Below, one piece after another: positions 1-7,382 of a stretch of DNA of 64,000 nt. Made by a program: the position numbers and the translations under genes. Each line of letters opens with the position of its first letter. The first letter of the stretch is position 1. The notes beneath the pieces were generated by a model. It saw nothing but the letters and a program-made list of their open reading frames with translations. It ran no database searches and was not told the DNA's origin. Location of the stretch: assembly GCF_039534165.1 (NCBI RefSeq), contig NZ_BAAAUX010000019.1, forward strand, positions 186,001-250,000, in the 5' to 3' direction. This DNA comes from Saccharopolyspora_D taberi. Lineage in GTDB: Bacteria; Actinomycetota; Actinomycetes; Mycobacteriales; Pseudonocardiaceae.

Positions 1-365
1 CGCAGGCACTCCGGGCAGGTGCCGCAGGAGACGGCCCAGGGCACGATCACCCGCTGCCCGACGCCCAGCCGGTTCACCTGAGACCCGACGGCGACGATCT
101 CGGCAACGCATTCGTGGCCGATGGCGAACGGCCCGCGGAACGGAACCTCCCCGCAGATGCGGCCGACGATCGGGTCGACCAGGCGCAGCGCCATGCCCGC
201 TTGCAGCGCACGGGAGACGGGCCGGTGGACGGGCAGGGTGTCACCGTCGCAGCGGCCGGCGAGAAACGGCCGCACGATCGCGTCGCCGGGCTGCTCCAAC
301 GCGGGCTTGCCGATCTCGCGCCAGGCCAGGTGGCCGCTGCGGTGGAACTGGAGTTCACGCGGCAT
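1..365 (-). CDS. Zinc-dependent alcohol dehydrogenase, partial (3' end beyond window)
   Basis: The N-terminal ~121 residues of a medium-chain zinc alcohol dehydrogenase are visible. It starts MPRELQFHRSG, carries the GroES-like GHECVAEIVAVG catalytic-zinc motif, and continues to PWAVSCGTCPECL, the beginning of the structural-zinc cysteine cluster. The rest lies left of the window. Its start codon (363-365) lies inside the 3' end of the next upstream gene, an 11-bp overlap that suggests translational coupling. The upstream gene is a paralogue with the same PWAVSCG motif, so this looks like a tandem duplication. The substrate cannot be read from the sequence. Confidence 0.85.
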   Translation of the reverse strand, partial: MPRELQFHRSGHLAWREIGKPALEQPGDAIVRPFLAGRCDGDTLPVHRPVSRALQAGMALRLVDPIVGRICGEVPFRGPFAIGHECVAEIVAVGSQVNRLGVGQRVIVPWAVSCGTCPECL

Positions 366-1374
366 CTGGGACCTCGCGGACGAAGACCGGTTTGAGATGC
401 CGTTCCGGCAGCGCGTCGGGCAGGTCTTCCCAGTCGATGACATCCGAGACGACCCTGCCGGGCTCGACGCGCCCGGACCGGGCGAGGTCCAGCGCGTCGG
501 GCAGGTGCGCGTGCACGTTGTCGCGGGCGATGCGCATCGTGACCCCGGTCAGGTACATCTCCAGCAGCGGCAGCTCACCGGGCCGGAAGTGGTTGCCTGC
601 GCTTTCGCAGAATCCCTCGGGCACCAGGGAACGCAGCGCGACGGCGAGCTGGTCGACTCGTCCGGTGGACTCCACGGCGAGGTCGAAGCCGTGATGGATC
701 GGCTCGATCGCCTCGGCGGTGCGGGCACCGTAACCCTCGGCGATCTCGCGGTGGGCCGGGTCGGGGTCGACGTAGAGCACGTCGCTCGCGCCGAGCGCGC
801 GGGCGATGTCGCAGACGTAGAGGCCGATGCTGCCCCGGGCGATCACCAGCACCCGGGCACCGGGACGCGCTTGCAGATGCGGAGCGACCATGCGCCACGA
901 CAGCGGCCAGTTGTCACTGGCCGAGGCCATCGCCACCGGATCAAGACCCGGCGGCAGCGGGACCAGCATCGCATCCGCCCACGGGACGCGGACCAGGTCG
1001 GAGAACAGGCCACCCCAGTCGCCACCGAGCGGAGCACCGAACATCGCCATGTGCGGCACCGACGTGCAATGCGCCTGAAGCCCGGACCGGCAGCTCCCGC
1101 AGTCCCCGCACGAGACAGCCCACGGCACCACCACCAAGTCTCCGGGCACGACATGGCTGATCGCGTCGCCGACGTCGACGACCCGGGCGACGCACTCGTG
1201 CCCGATCGCGTAGGGCGGCGCGATGGGACCGTGACCGGCCAGGATCATCGAGTCCACGTCGCACGACGTCGCGGCCACCGGGGCCACGATCGCGTCCCGG
1301 TCCGACTGGAGCACCGGGTCCGGCGCCTCCCGCCACTCGACGGTGCGCCGGGCGACATAGGTCAGTTCACGCAT
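355..1374 (-). CDS. Zinc-dependent alcohol dehydrogenase
   Basis: A 339-residue medium-chain dehydrogenase/reductase. The GroES-like domain carries GHECVARVVDVG and PWAVSCGDCGSCRSG (zinc-ligand cysteines). The Rossmann part is unusual: where GxGxxG is expected it reads VIARGSIGLYV, so cofactor binding may differ slightly from classical members. I chose the start at 1374 (MRELTYVARRTVEWREAPDP), matching family N-termini; the extra 26 residues upstream look like random coding. The gene overlaps the tautomerase gene by 8 bp and the downstream paralogue by 11 bp, so the three form one operon divergent from the TetR gene. The substrate is unknown; a reactive aldehyde or quinone is plausible given the neighbours. 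Confidence 0.85.
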   Translation of the reverse strand: MRELTYVARRTVEWREAPDPVLQSDRDAIVAPVAATSCDVDSMILAGHGPIAPPYAIGHECVARVVDVGDAISHVVPGDLVVVPWAVSCGDCGSCRSGLQAHCTSVPHMAMFGAPLGGDWGGLFSDLVRVPWADAMLVPLPPGLDPVAMASASDNWPLSWRMVAPHLQARPGARVLVIARGSIGLYVCDIARALGASDVLYVDPDPAHREIAEGYGARTAEAIEPIHHGFDLAVESTGRVDQLAVALRSLVPEGFCESAGNHFRPGELPLLEMYLTGVTMRIARDNVHAHLPDALDLARSGRVEPGRVVSDVIDWEDLPDALPERHLKPVFVREVPDAA

Positions 1375-1813
1375 CGGCCACGGCCCCTTCGGCTTGCTGT
1401 CCCTGGGCAAGCTCGACCAGGTCGGCGTAGCGGATGACGCTGCCGCCGGCACCCCACGTGCCTTCGGCCTGTTCGTGGACGAGTACCCACACCCGCAGCG
1501 CGTCGGACTCGGCCAGCCCGGCGGCGGTCAGCACGGCCGCGGTCGCGTCCCCGACCAGGCCCGCCTTGCGGCGCTCCGACAGCGCCCCCTGCGGCACCGT
1601 GACGTCGACCCGGAACCGCGGCGCGTCGTCCGCGGCCGTGACCTGCGCGCCCGCGGGCAGTTCGTGCAGATAGCTCCACGCCTGCGCGCGGAAGAACTCC
1701 GTGTCCGGCGCGCCCTCCCAGCGCAGCAGCACCGACGCCAGCTCGCGCTGGACGGTCCTGCGCCCCTCGGGCGTCAGCGCTCCGGTGGGCGCGGTCAGTT
1801 CGATCATCGGCAT
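1367..1813 (-). CDS. Tautomerase-superfamily protein
   Basis: 148 residues starting MPMIELTAPTGALTPEGRR. After the initiator Met comes the N-terminal region of the 4-oxalocrotonate tautomerase/MIF superfamily, where Pro2 is normally the catalytic base. At 148 residues it is a double-length (fused beta-alpha-beta) member rather than a 60-residue 4-OT. A second repeat beginning RFRVDVTVPQGALSERRK fits this reading. It is first gene of the operon with two alcohol dehydrogenases and is divergent from TetR, with AT-rich palindromic sequence in the gap. The reaction is not predictable; the family spans keto-enol tautomerases, dehalogenases and decarboxylases. Confidence 0.75.
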   Translation of the reverse strand: MPMIELTAPTGALTPEGRRTVQRELASVLLRWEGAPDTEFFRAQAWSYLHELPAGAQVTAADDAPRFRVDVTVPQGALSERRKAGLVGDATAAVLTAAGLAESDALRVWVLVHEQAEGTWGAGGSVIRYADLVELAQGQQAEGAVADA

Positions 1814-1826
1814 GGCACCGCTCCTT

Positions 1827-1846
1827 GTTATGACAGTCGTTATAAC
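1827..1846. promoter_or_regulatory. Candidate TetR operator between tautomerase and tetR
   Basis: The divergent gap holds GTTATGAC and GTTATAAC separated by four bases. GTTATAAC is itself a perfect palindrome, and a further GCGTTATAGC lies at 1871-1880, just before the TetR ribosome binding site. This AT-rich symmetric DNA in a GC-rich genome is the likely binding site of the adjacent TetR protein. Inferred from position and symmetry only. Confidence 0.55.
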
Positions 1847-1896
1847 TCGGGGGACGGTACTCTATGGCGAGCGTTATAGCCAGCAGAGGAGCGTCG

Positions 1897-2475
1897 ATGG
1901 TCAAGCCGGAGCCGGAGTCGCGTCGGCAGCTCGTGGCCGGGGCCGCGGACATGATCCGCCGCCGCGGGATCGGCGCCACCAGCATCCGCGAGGTCGCCAA
2001 GCACGCCCAGGCGCCCTTGGGGTCCACGTATCACTACTTCCCGGGCGGGAAGCAGCAGCTGGCCACCGAAGCCGTTCGCTTCGCCGGGGACACCGTTGCC
2101 AGGACACTCGACGAGAAACTGCGGGACGGACCGCTCGACGGACTGCGCGCCTTCCTCGCTCTGTGGCGCGAGATCCTCACCGACACTGATTTCCAAGCCG
2201 GATGCCCCGTGCTTGCCGTCGCCATCGAGCAACCCGCAGGCGGGGAAAGCTCATCGGTTCACGCGGCGGCTGCCGAGGCGTTCGACGGCTGGCAGTCCCG
2301 GCTCGCCGACTCGCTGCGGCAGAACGGCGCCGACGCGGCCGAGCAACTGGCCACCCTCGTCGTCGCCGCGGTCGAAGGCGCCGTGGTCCTGTGCCGAGCG
2401 CACCGCAGCACCCAACCGCTCGACCGCGTAGCCGCCCAACTCGACAAGCTCATCAGCGCGAACCTGCCAACCTGA
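1897..2475 (+). CDS. TetR/AcrR-family transcriptional regulator
   Basis: 192 residues from ATG 1897, preceded by an AGAGGAG ribosome binding site at 1885-1891. This is a better start than the ATG at 1864, which lacks one. The N-terminal helix-turn-helix is clear: AADMIRRRGIGATSIREVAKHAQAPLGSTYHYFPGGKQQL. The C-terminal CPVLAVAIEQPAGG segment resembles the LmrA/YxaF branch of TetR repressors. It is divergent from the tautomerase-dehydrogenase operon, which it probably represses together with itself through the palindromes in the gap. The inducer is unknown. Confidence 0.9.
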   Translation: MVKPEPESRRQLVAGAADMIRRRGIGATSIREVAKHAQAPLGSTYHYFPGGKQQLATEAVRFAGDTVARTLDEKLRDGPLDGLRAFLALWREILTDTDFQAGCPVLAVAIEQPAGGESSSVHAAAAEAFDGWQSRLADSLRQNGADAAEQLATLVVAAVEGAVVLCRAHRSTQPLDRVAAQLDKLISANLPT

Positions 2476-2571
2476 CGCCCAGCACGTGAAGCCAGCCGCC
2501 CTCCCCCGTCCTGCGGTGGGGCCGGTTCCCGCGTGCGATTCCCTTGGTGAGCCCGAGGAGTCCGGCCGTTG

Positions 2572-3252
2572 CTAGGCGAGCCGACGGACCACCTCGTCGA
2601 CGCTGAACTGGATGTGGGCCCGCACCTCGGCGACGATCGCTTCCTCGTCGCCCTCCTCGATCACCCGGATGAGCCTGCGGTGCAGTTCGGCATCCCGTTC
2701 GGGGTCGCGCATCGTCGCCTGGTCAAGGCTCAGCGCCCGTTGCACCTGGCCGCCCACCAGCGGCCAGATCTTGCGCAGGGTCGCACTGCCCGACATCTCC
2801 CAGATCGTGCGGTGCAGTTCGAAGTGCGTGATATCGGTTTGGACCTCGTCGCCCGATTCGATCGCCGCGAGGTGCCGGTCCAGGGCCGCGCGGACCTCGT
2901 CCATCGCCTCGCCCCGCGGCTCCTTGGCCAGCCGCAGAGCCGCCATCGTCTCCAACGACACGCGCACTTCCGCGACGTCGAGCAGTTCCTCGGGGGTCGG
3001 CGCCGCCACGTGGACGCCCTTGTGCGGGATCTGCACGAGCGCGCCCTCGTGCACCAACTGCTGCAGCGACTCGCGAAGCGTCGGGCGGCTGACGCCGAGC
3101 GACTCCGCCAGCCGAGCTTCCTTGATCCGCTGACCGGCTTTGAGCTCGCCTGCCAGCAGGGCGTGCCGGATCCGCTTGACGACCTCCTCCCGACGGGTGC
3201 TCAGCGTCACCGCGCCTCCGCTGATGGTCACCGCGGCGTCGTCAACGCTCAT
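2572..3252 (-). CDS. GntR-family regulator, FCD (FadR) subfamily
   Basis: 226 residues from ATG 3252, which has a GGGGAGG ribosome binding site. The N-terminal winged helix reads VVKRIRHALLAGELKAGQRIKEARLAESLGVSRPTLRESLQQL. The C-terminal FCD domain keeps the metal-binding pattern (HFELHRTIWEMSG and DAELHRRLIRVIEEGD). Regulators of this class control catabolic operons and bind sites of the type TNGTNNNACNA. A matching palindrome lies at 5066-5090 before the hydroxyproline operon, and a related sequence lies 77 bp upstream of this gene's own start. I infer that it controls hydroxyproline use and itself, with a pathway metabolite as ligand. Confidence 0.88.
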   Translation of the reverse strand: MSVDDAAVTISGGAVTLSTRREEVVKRIRHALLAGELKAGQRIKEARLAESLGVSRPTLRESLQQLVHEGALVQIPHKGVHVAAPTPEELLDVAEVRVSLETMAALRLAKEPRGEAMDEVRAALDRHLAAIESGDEVQTDITHFELHRTIWEMSGSATLRKIWPLVGGQVQRALSLDQATMRDPERDAELHRRLIRVIEEGDEEAIVAEVRAHIQFSVDEVVRRLA

Positions 3253-3328
3253 CCGAACCTCCCCTGCCCCAGCCCAGGCGCAGCGCACTCGGCCCTTGCA
3301 CATTGTCGCACCCAGTACTGCAGCGTGT

Positions 3329-3347
3329 CAGATTGCCAGACAAAACG
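3329..3347. promoter_or_regulatory. Candidate GntR autoregulatory site
   Basis: CAGATTGCCAGACAAAACG lies upstream of the GntR gene. Its core GATTGCCAGACAA matches the hydroxyproline-operon operator core GATTGTAAGACAA at 11 of 13 positions, although only one half of the palindrome is conserved here. Sharing with the 5066 site is the main support. Confidence 0.55.
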
Positions 3348-3388
3348 GCAGGCGGCCCGCGACACCATCATCAGCGCCCGCGCGATGG

Positions 3389-4270
3389 TCACGCGCTGCC
3401 TCTCCCCACCGGACGAACGGCACCGACCACGCTCCGCACGTGCTCGCGGAAGGACTCGGTCTCAGGGTGCGTGGGGACACGCGGCCAGACCAGATGGACG
3501 GTCACGGGGTCCGCGTCGAGCACCGGCACGTACCGGATCCCCGGGTAGGGGTGGCTGTGCTGAGTACCTTCCGCGGTGACGCCGACGGCGTCACCGGTGG
3601 CGATCAGGGCGAGCCACTCGTCGACGTTGGCGACCTCGACGGTGCAAGGTCGCCGTTCCGGCGGCCACAGGGACGCCGTCGTGGTGGCGGCGGTGGCGCA
3701 CAGGGCCACCGGCCGGTCGGCCAGGGAGTCCAGACGCACGGAGTCCGCGTCCGCCAGCGGATCGGTGTCGGCCACAGCTGCCATGCGGCGCTCTTCAAAG
3801 AGCACGACCGCGCGGAAATCGCTCTCCTGCGGGGACTGCGTGCGCAGGAACGCGACATCGACCTCGGCCCGGCGCAACGCGGCTTCGGGGTCGTCGCGGC
3901 GGAAGATTCGCGCGGGAGAGTCGGGGTGCTCATCGCGCCACTGCTGAAGCAGCGGGACCGTGAAGGCACCGACCGCTGCCCACGCGAAACCGACCCGCAG
4001 CGGCCGAGTCCCGGACCTGACTTCCACGAGCGCGTCGTCCAGCTGGTTGAGCAGGCGGCAGGCGTGCTCCCACAGGCGTCGCCCCGCCTCCGTGAGTTCG
4101 AGACGCCGGGTGGTGCGCTCGACGAGACGCGTGCCGAGCCTGCCCTCCAGCTGGTCGAGGGTGCGCGACAACGCCGGCTGGGTGACGTGCAAAACCGCCG
4201 CCGCGCCGGTGATGGTGCCCTCGCGCCCGATCGCGGCCAGGGCACGCAGGTGCCGCAGCTCCACATTCAT
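3389..4270 (-). CDS. LysR-family transcriptional regulator
   Basis: 293 residues, the usual LysR length. The N-terminal helix-turn-helix reads HLRALAAIGREGTITGAAAVLHVTQPALSRTLDQLEGRLGTRLVERTTRRLELTEAG. A periplasmic-binding-like effector domain follows from about residue 90. It is divergent from a short-chain dehydrogenase gene, with a 7-bp-arm inverted repeat in the 63-bp gap. LysR proteins normally activate the divergent neighbour on ligand binding and repress themselves, so the SDR gene is the probable target. The effector cannot be deduced. Confidence 0.9.
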   Translation of the reverse strand: MNVELRHLRALAAIGREGTITGAAAVLHVTQPALSRTLDQLEGRLGTRLVERTTRRLELTEAGRRLWEHACRLLNQLDDALVEVRSGTRPLRVGFAWAAVGAFTVPLLQQWRDEHPDSPARIFRRDDPEAALRRAEVDVAFLRTQSPQESDFRAVVLFEERRMAAVADTDPLADADSVRLDSLADRPVALCATAATTTASLWPPERRPCTVEVANVDEWLALIATGDAVGVTAEGTQHSHPYPGIRYVPVLDADPVTVHLVWPRVPTHPETESFREHVRSVVGAVRPVGRGSA

Positions 4271-4291
4271 AACCGCCGATCATAGATGCGA

Positions 4292-4313
4292 CGCGACAAG
4301 CATTTCTGTCGCG
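4292..4313. promoter_or_regulatory. Inverted repeat in LysR/SDR divergent promoter
   Basis: Arms CGCGACA and TGTCGCG (7 bp, perfect) flank eight bases between the LysR gene and the SDR gene. The position and the TNA-rich spacer fit a LysR binding site. No experimental consensus can be applied. Confidence 0.5.
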
Positions 4314-4333
4314 CCGAGCGCCGCCATAGCGTC

Positions 4334-4939
4334 ATGGATATGAAGATTCTCTTGATCGGTGCCGCCGGAAGGCTCGGCACAGCGGTCGGCAAGGCGCTGA
4401 CCGACCGGGGACACCAGGTCCTCGGAGTCACGCGCTCCAGCGGCGAACTGCGGTACGACATCGCCGATCCCGCACAGGTCACCGCGCTCTACGACGCGGC
4501 CGGGGACGTCGACGCGGTGGCCAGCGCCGCGGGCGACGTGCCCTACAAGCCCGTCGTCGACATGGCGCCGGAAAACTACGAGTCCGCGTTCCGCGGAAAG
4601 GTGCTCAGCCAGATCGAACTGGTGCGCCAGGGCGTCTCGCGCATCGCCGAGCGCGGTTCGTTCACCGTGATCACCGGGGTACTGGGTCGCGATCCGATCC
4701 CGACCAGCAGCGCGGCCTCGATGGCCAACGGGGCGGTCGAGGCGTTCGTGCGCGCCGCGGCGATCGAGATCGCGCCGCAGCGCATCAACGCGGTGAGCCC
4801 GACGGTTTTCACCGAAAGTCTCGCGAAGTACGGGGATTTCTTCCCCGGCATCCAGCCGGTGGACGTCGCCCAGGTCGCACAGGCCTACGTCCGTTCGATC
4901 GAGGGCGGCCAGACAGGCCGGATCTACTCGCTCGGCTAG
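4334..4939 (+). CDS. Short-chain dehydrogenase/reductase
   Basis: 201 residues starting MDMKILLIGAAGRLG; the ATG at 4340 (MKILLIG) is an equal alternative. The glycine-rich nucleotide-binding motif GAAGRLG is at the extreme N-terminus, typical of short (about 200 residue) SDRs. The expected catalytic YxxxK is not obvious; the region reads SAASMANGAVEAFVRAAAIE, so the catalytic Tyr/Lys pair appears substituted. That makes it either an atypical SDR or an NAD(P)-binding protein. It is divergent from LysR and followed by a strong terminator, so it is a single-gene unit. Confidence 0.75.
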   Translation: MDMKILLIGAAGRLGTAVGKALTDRGHQVLGVTRSSGELRYDIADPAQVTALYDAAGDVDAVASAAGDVPYKPVVDMAPENYESAFRGKVLSQIELVRQGVSRIAERGSFTVITGVLGRDPIPTSSAASMANGAVEAFVRAAAIEIAPQRINAVSPTVFTESLAKYGDFFPGIQPVDVAQVAQAYVRSIEGGQTGRIYSLG

Positions 4940-4951
4940 TGCTCTCGCACC

Positions 4952-4984
4952 CAGGGGCCCGTCGCACCGCGCGGCGGGCCCCTG
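4952..4984 (+). terminator. Rho-independent-type terminator after SDR gene
   Basis: CAGGGGCCCG and CGGGCCCCTG form a perfect 10-bp GC stem 12 bases after the SDR stop codon, with no strong T run, as is common in actinomycetes. Confidence 0.75.
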
Positions 4985-5065
4985 GCGCGTTCACGACCTG
5001 GTTCCGGCGAGTTCACAGCGGCTTCTTGACGGCTTCACGCGCCCGGCCTTAGTGTTCCAACACAC

Positions 5066-5090
5066 ATGCAGATTGTAAGACAATCTGCAT
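5066..5090. promoter_or_regulatory. Perfect palindromic operator of hydroxyproline operon
   Basis: ATGCAGATTGT and ACAATCTGCAT are perfect 11-bp arms around AAG, 55 bp before the first operon gene. The centre TTGTAAGACAA fits the FadR/FCD-type GntR site TNGTNNNACNA. The core recurs upstream of the GntR gene (3329-3347). A rare perfect palindrome in this position is strong evidence for the main control site. Direct binding is inferred. Confidence 0.8.
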
Positions 5091-5145
5091 TCAAGATCCC
5101 TGATCACTGGCGCACCGCCGCGCCGTCTGGAGGTTCACCGCTGCC

Positions 5146-6387
5146 ATGCGGATCATCGTTGCCGGCGCCGGTGTTGTGGGCCTGGCCAGCGCGTACCGGC
5201 TGGCCAAGAGCGGCTGCGAGGTGGACCTCGTGGACGCGCGCGGTGCCGGGGCGGCGGCCTCCCACGGCAACGCCGCCAAGATCGCGCTCGCCGAAAGCGG
5301 CCCGGTTCCCGCGCCCGGAGTCATCCTGCGGTCACTGCGGTGGATGTTGAAGCCGGACAGCCCGCTGTACGTGAAACCCTCGCTCAGCCCGGGCTTCGTC
5401 AGGTTCATGCTCGGCATGGCCCGGCACTGCACCACCCGCGACTTCCGGCGCGGCCTGCGAACCCACCTGCGACTGGCCGAGGGCACGATGGACCTCCTCG
5501 ACGAGTGGGCCGCCGACGGCATCACCTTCGAAGCGCACAAGGCGGGCGTGCTCCTGGCCTTCGAGACGCGGGAGCGCTACGAGGAGCAACTGGGCTCGCT
5601 CGACATCTTCGAGCGCTTCGGCATGGTGCCGCAGCGGCTGCACGGGGAGGCGGTGCAAGCGTTCGAACCCGCGCTGTCCGAGCGGATCCGCCACGGGCTG
5701 TTCTTCGCCGACGACCGGCAGGTGGAGCCCGACTCGCTCACCCGCGGTCTGGTCAAGCGCTGCCAGGAACTGGGCGTGCGGATCCACGAGCACACCCCGG
5801 TCAGCGGCTTCGTCCGGCACGGCGACGCGGTCACCGGTGTCGTCACCAACCGAGGTGAGCTCAACGGCGACGCGTTGCTGCTGGCTGCCGGGGTGTGGAG
5901 CGGAGGTCTCTCCCGGCAGCTGGGCGTGCCGTTGCCCATCCGGCCGGGAAAGGGCTACAGCGTCGACTACTCCCCCGCCCCGATCTCGCTGCGCACATCG
6001 CTGACGCTGGAAGACGCACGAGTCGCCGTGACCCCGCTCGACGGGATGCTGCGGCTGGCCGGAACCATGGAGTTCGGCGGTCTGGACGACAAGATCAGCC
6101 CGCGCAGGGTCGCGGCGATCAAGCAGGCTGCCGCCGCTGCCTTCCCGGAGTGGGGCGAACCCACCGGGGAAGCCAGCCCCTGGGCCGGGCTGCGGCCCAT
6201 GACCCCGGACGGGCTGCCCATCATCGGCCGCCTGCACCCCCTGTCCAACGTGTTCGTCGCCTCGGGCCACGGGATGTTGGGACTCACCCTCGCCCCCGCC
6301 ACCGCCGAGCTGGTCACCGACGCGATCACCCGGCAGCGCTTCCCCGCCATTGCCGAGGACGTGAGTCCCCGCCGCTTCACGCGTTGA
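5146..6387 (+). CDS. FAD-dependent D-amino-acid (D-hydroxyproline) dehydrogenase
   Basis: 413 residues of the DadA/glycine-oxidase family. The N-terminus MRIIVAGAGVVGLASAYRLAKSG is a dinucleotide-binding motif with an acidic residue ending the second strand (VDLVDA). The C-terminal FAD-contact region is PWAGLRPMTPDGLPIIGR followed by GHGMLGLTLAP. In the hydroxyproline pathway such enzymes oxidise cis-4-hydroxy-D-proline to 1-pyrroline-4-hydroxy-2-carboxylate. The assignment rests on the neighbours: a DapA-type deaminase, an epimerase and an aldehyde dehydrogenase follow in order. A GGAGG site lies about 11 bases before ATG 5146. A general D-amino-acid dehydrogenase is the alternative. Confidence 0.85.
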   Translation: MRIIVAGAGVVGLASAYRLAKSGCEVDLVDARGAGAAASHGNAAKIALAESGPVPAPGVILRSLRWMLKPDSPLYVKPSLSPGFVRFMLGMARHCTTRDFRRGLRTHLRLAEGTMDLLDEWAADGITFEAHKAGVLLAFETRERYEEQLGSLDIFERFGMVPQRLHGEAVQAFEPALSERIRHGLFFADDRQVEPDSLTRGLVKRCQELGVRIHEHTPVSGFVRHGDAVTGVVTNRGELNGDALLLAAGVWSGGLSRQLGVPLPIRPGKGYSVDYSPAPISLRTSLTLEDARVAVTPLDGMLRLAGTMEFGGLDDKISPRRVAAIKQAAAAAFPEWGEPTGEASPWAGLRPMTPDGLPIIGRLHPLSNVFVASGHGMLGLTLAPATAELVTDAITRQRFPAIAEDVSPRRFTR

Positions 6388-6464
6388 CACTTCCCGCACA
6401 TCCGGTCCAACGCCGAAGAACTCATCCGAATCACGCAGGAAATTGAGAACAAGGGAGAGAACCG

Positions 6465-7382
6465 ATGAGCAACACCGGTTTCACCGGCATCCTCGCGGCG
6501 GTCGTCACGCCGCTGACCGCCGACGGGTCCGAAGTGGACGCCGACGGTGTCAGGCGGCAGACCGAACACCTCATCTCCGGTGGTGTCCACGGCCTGGTCC
6601 CCGGCGGCAGCACCGGTGAGTTCACGACGTTGACCACCGCGGAGCGCAAGCGGGTCACCGAGCTCTACGTCGAAGCCGCGGCCGGGCGCGTCCCGGTCGT
6701 CGCCGGTACGGGGGCTTTGAGCACGGCCGAGACCGTGGAGTTGAGCGTGCACGCCGAACAGGCCGGCGCCGCGGCAGTCATGGTGGTGCCGCCGTTCTAC
6801 GACGCCCCCAACTGGGCCGAACTGGTGGCGCACTACCGAGCGGTGTCCGAGGCGATCAACATCCCGGTGATGTACTACAACATCCCGTCGGCCACCGGTG
6901 TCGACCTCAGCGCGGAGCAACTCGCCCGGCTCGCGCAGGAAACCGGGATCTCGTCCTATAAGGACACCGGCGGGGACTTCCCCCGCTTCACCGCGGTCCA
7001 GCAGGAGCACGCCGCGGACATCATGGCGATGAACGGCTGGGACACCCTGACCTTCGCCGCGTTCGCCGGCGGTGCGCAGGCCGGGGTCTGGGGCACCGCC
7101 AGCGTGATCCCGCAGCTGTGCACCGACTTGTACGACGCGGTCGTCGTTCGTGGCGACCTGACCGCCGGGCAGGAGCTGTGGAGCAGGATCTTCCCGATCT
7201 GCCAGTTCCTGGAATCGCACAACTACTCCAGCGCCATCAAGACCGGGCTCGACCTGGTCGGGCAGAGCGCGGGACCGACCAGGCGCCCGGTCCTCCCGCT
7301 GGCCGATGAGCACCGCGAGGAGTTCCGCCGGCTGCTCATCGCGGCGGGCGTCTCCGTGGTCGAGGACGACGTGGCAGCATGA
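6465..7382 (+). CDS. DapA-family lyase, probable 1-pyrroline-4-hydroxy-2-carboxylate deaminase
   Basis: 305 residues of the dihydrodipicolinate synthase/N-acetylneuraminate lyase superfamily, a TIM barrel. It has GLVPGGSTGEFTTL (substrate carboxylate loop), YYNIPSATG (tyrosine of the proton relay) and SSYKDTGGD with the Schiff-base lysine at K166. In this operon context it would deaminate and dehydrate pyrroline-4-hydroxy-2-carboxylate to 2-oxoglutarate semialdehyde. A lysine-biosynthetic DapA is unlikely next to an epimerase and a D-amino-acid dehydrogenase. The stop overlaps the next start as ATGA, indicating coupling. The start has a GGGAGAG ribosome binding site. Confidence 0.87.
   Translation: MSNTGFTGILAAVVTPLTADGSEVDADGVRRQTEHLISGGVHGLVPGGSTGEFTTLTTAERKRVTELYVEAAAGRVPVVAGTGALSTAETVELSVHAEQAGAAAVMVVPPFYDAPNWAELVAHYRAVSEAINIPVMYYNIPSATGVDLSAEQLARLAQETGISSYKDTGGDFPRFTAVQQEHAADIMAMNGWDTLTFAAFAGGAQAGVWGTASVIPQLCTDLYDAVVVRGDLTAGQELWSRIFPICQFLESHNYSSAIKTGLDLVGQSAGPTRRPVLPLADEHREEFRRLLIAAGVSVVEDDVAA

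Noticed and set aside
6465..7382. Considered as lysine-biosynthetic dapA
   Set aside because: Its coupling to a proline-racemase-family epimerase and a D-amino-acid dehydrogenase fits hydroxyproline catabolism much better.
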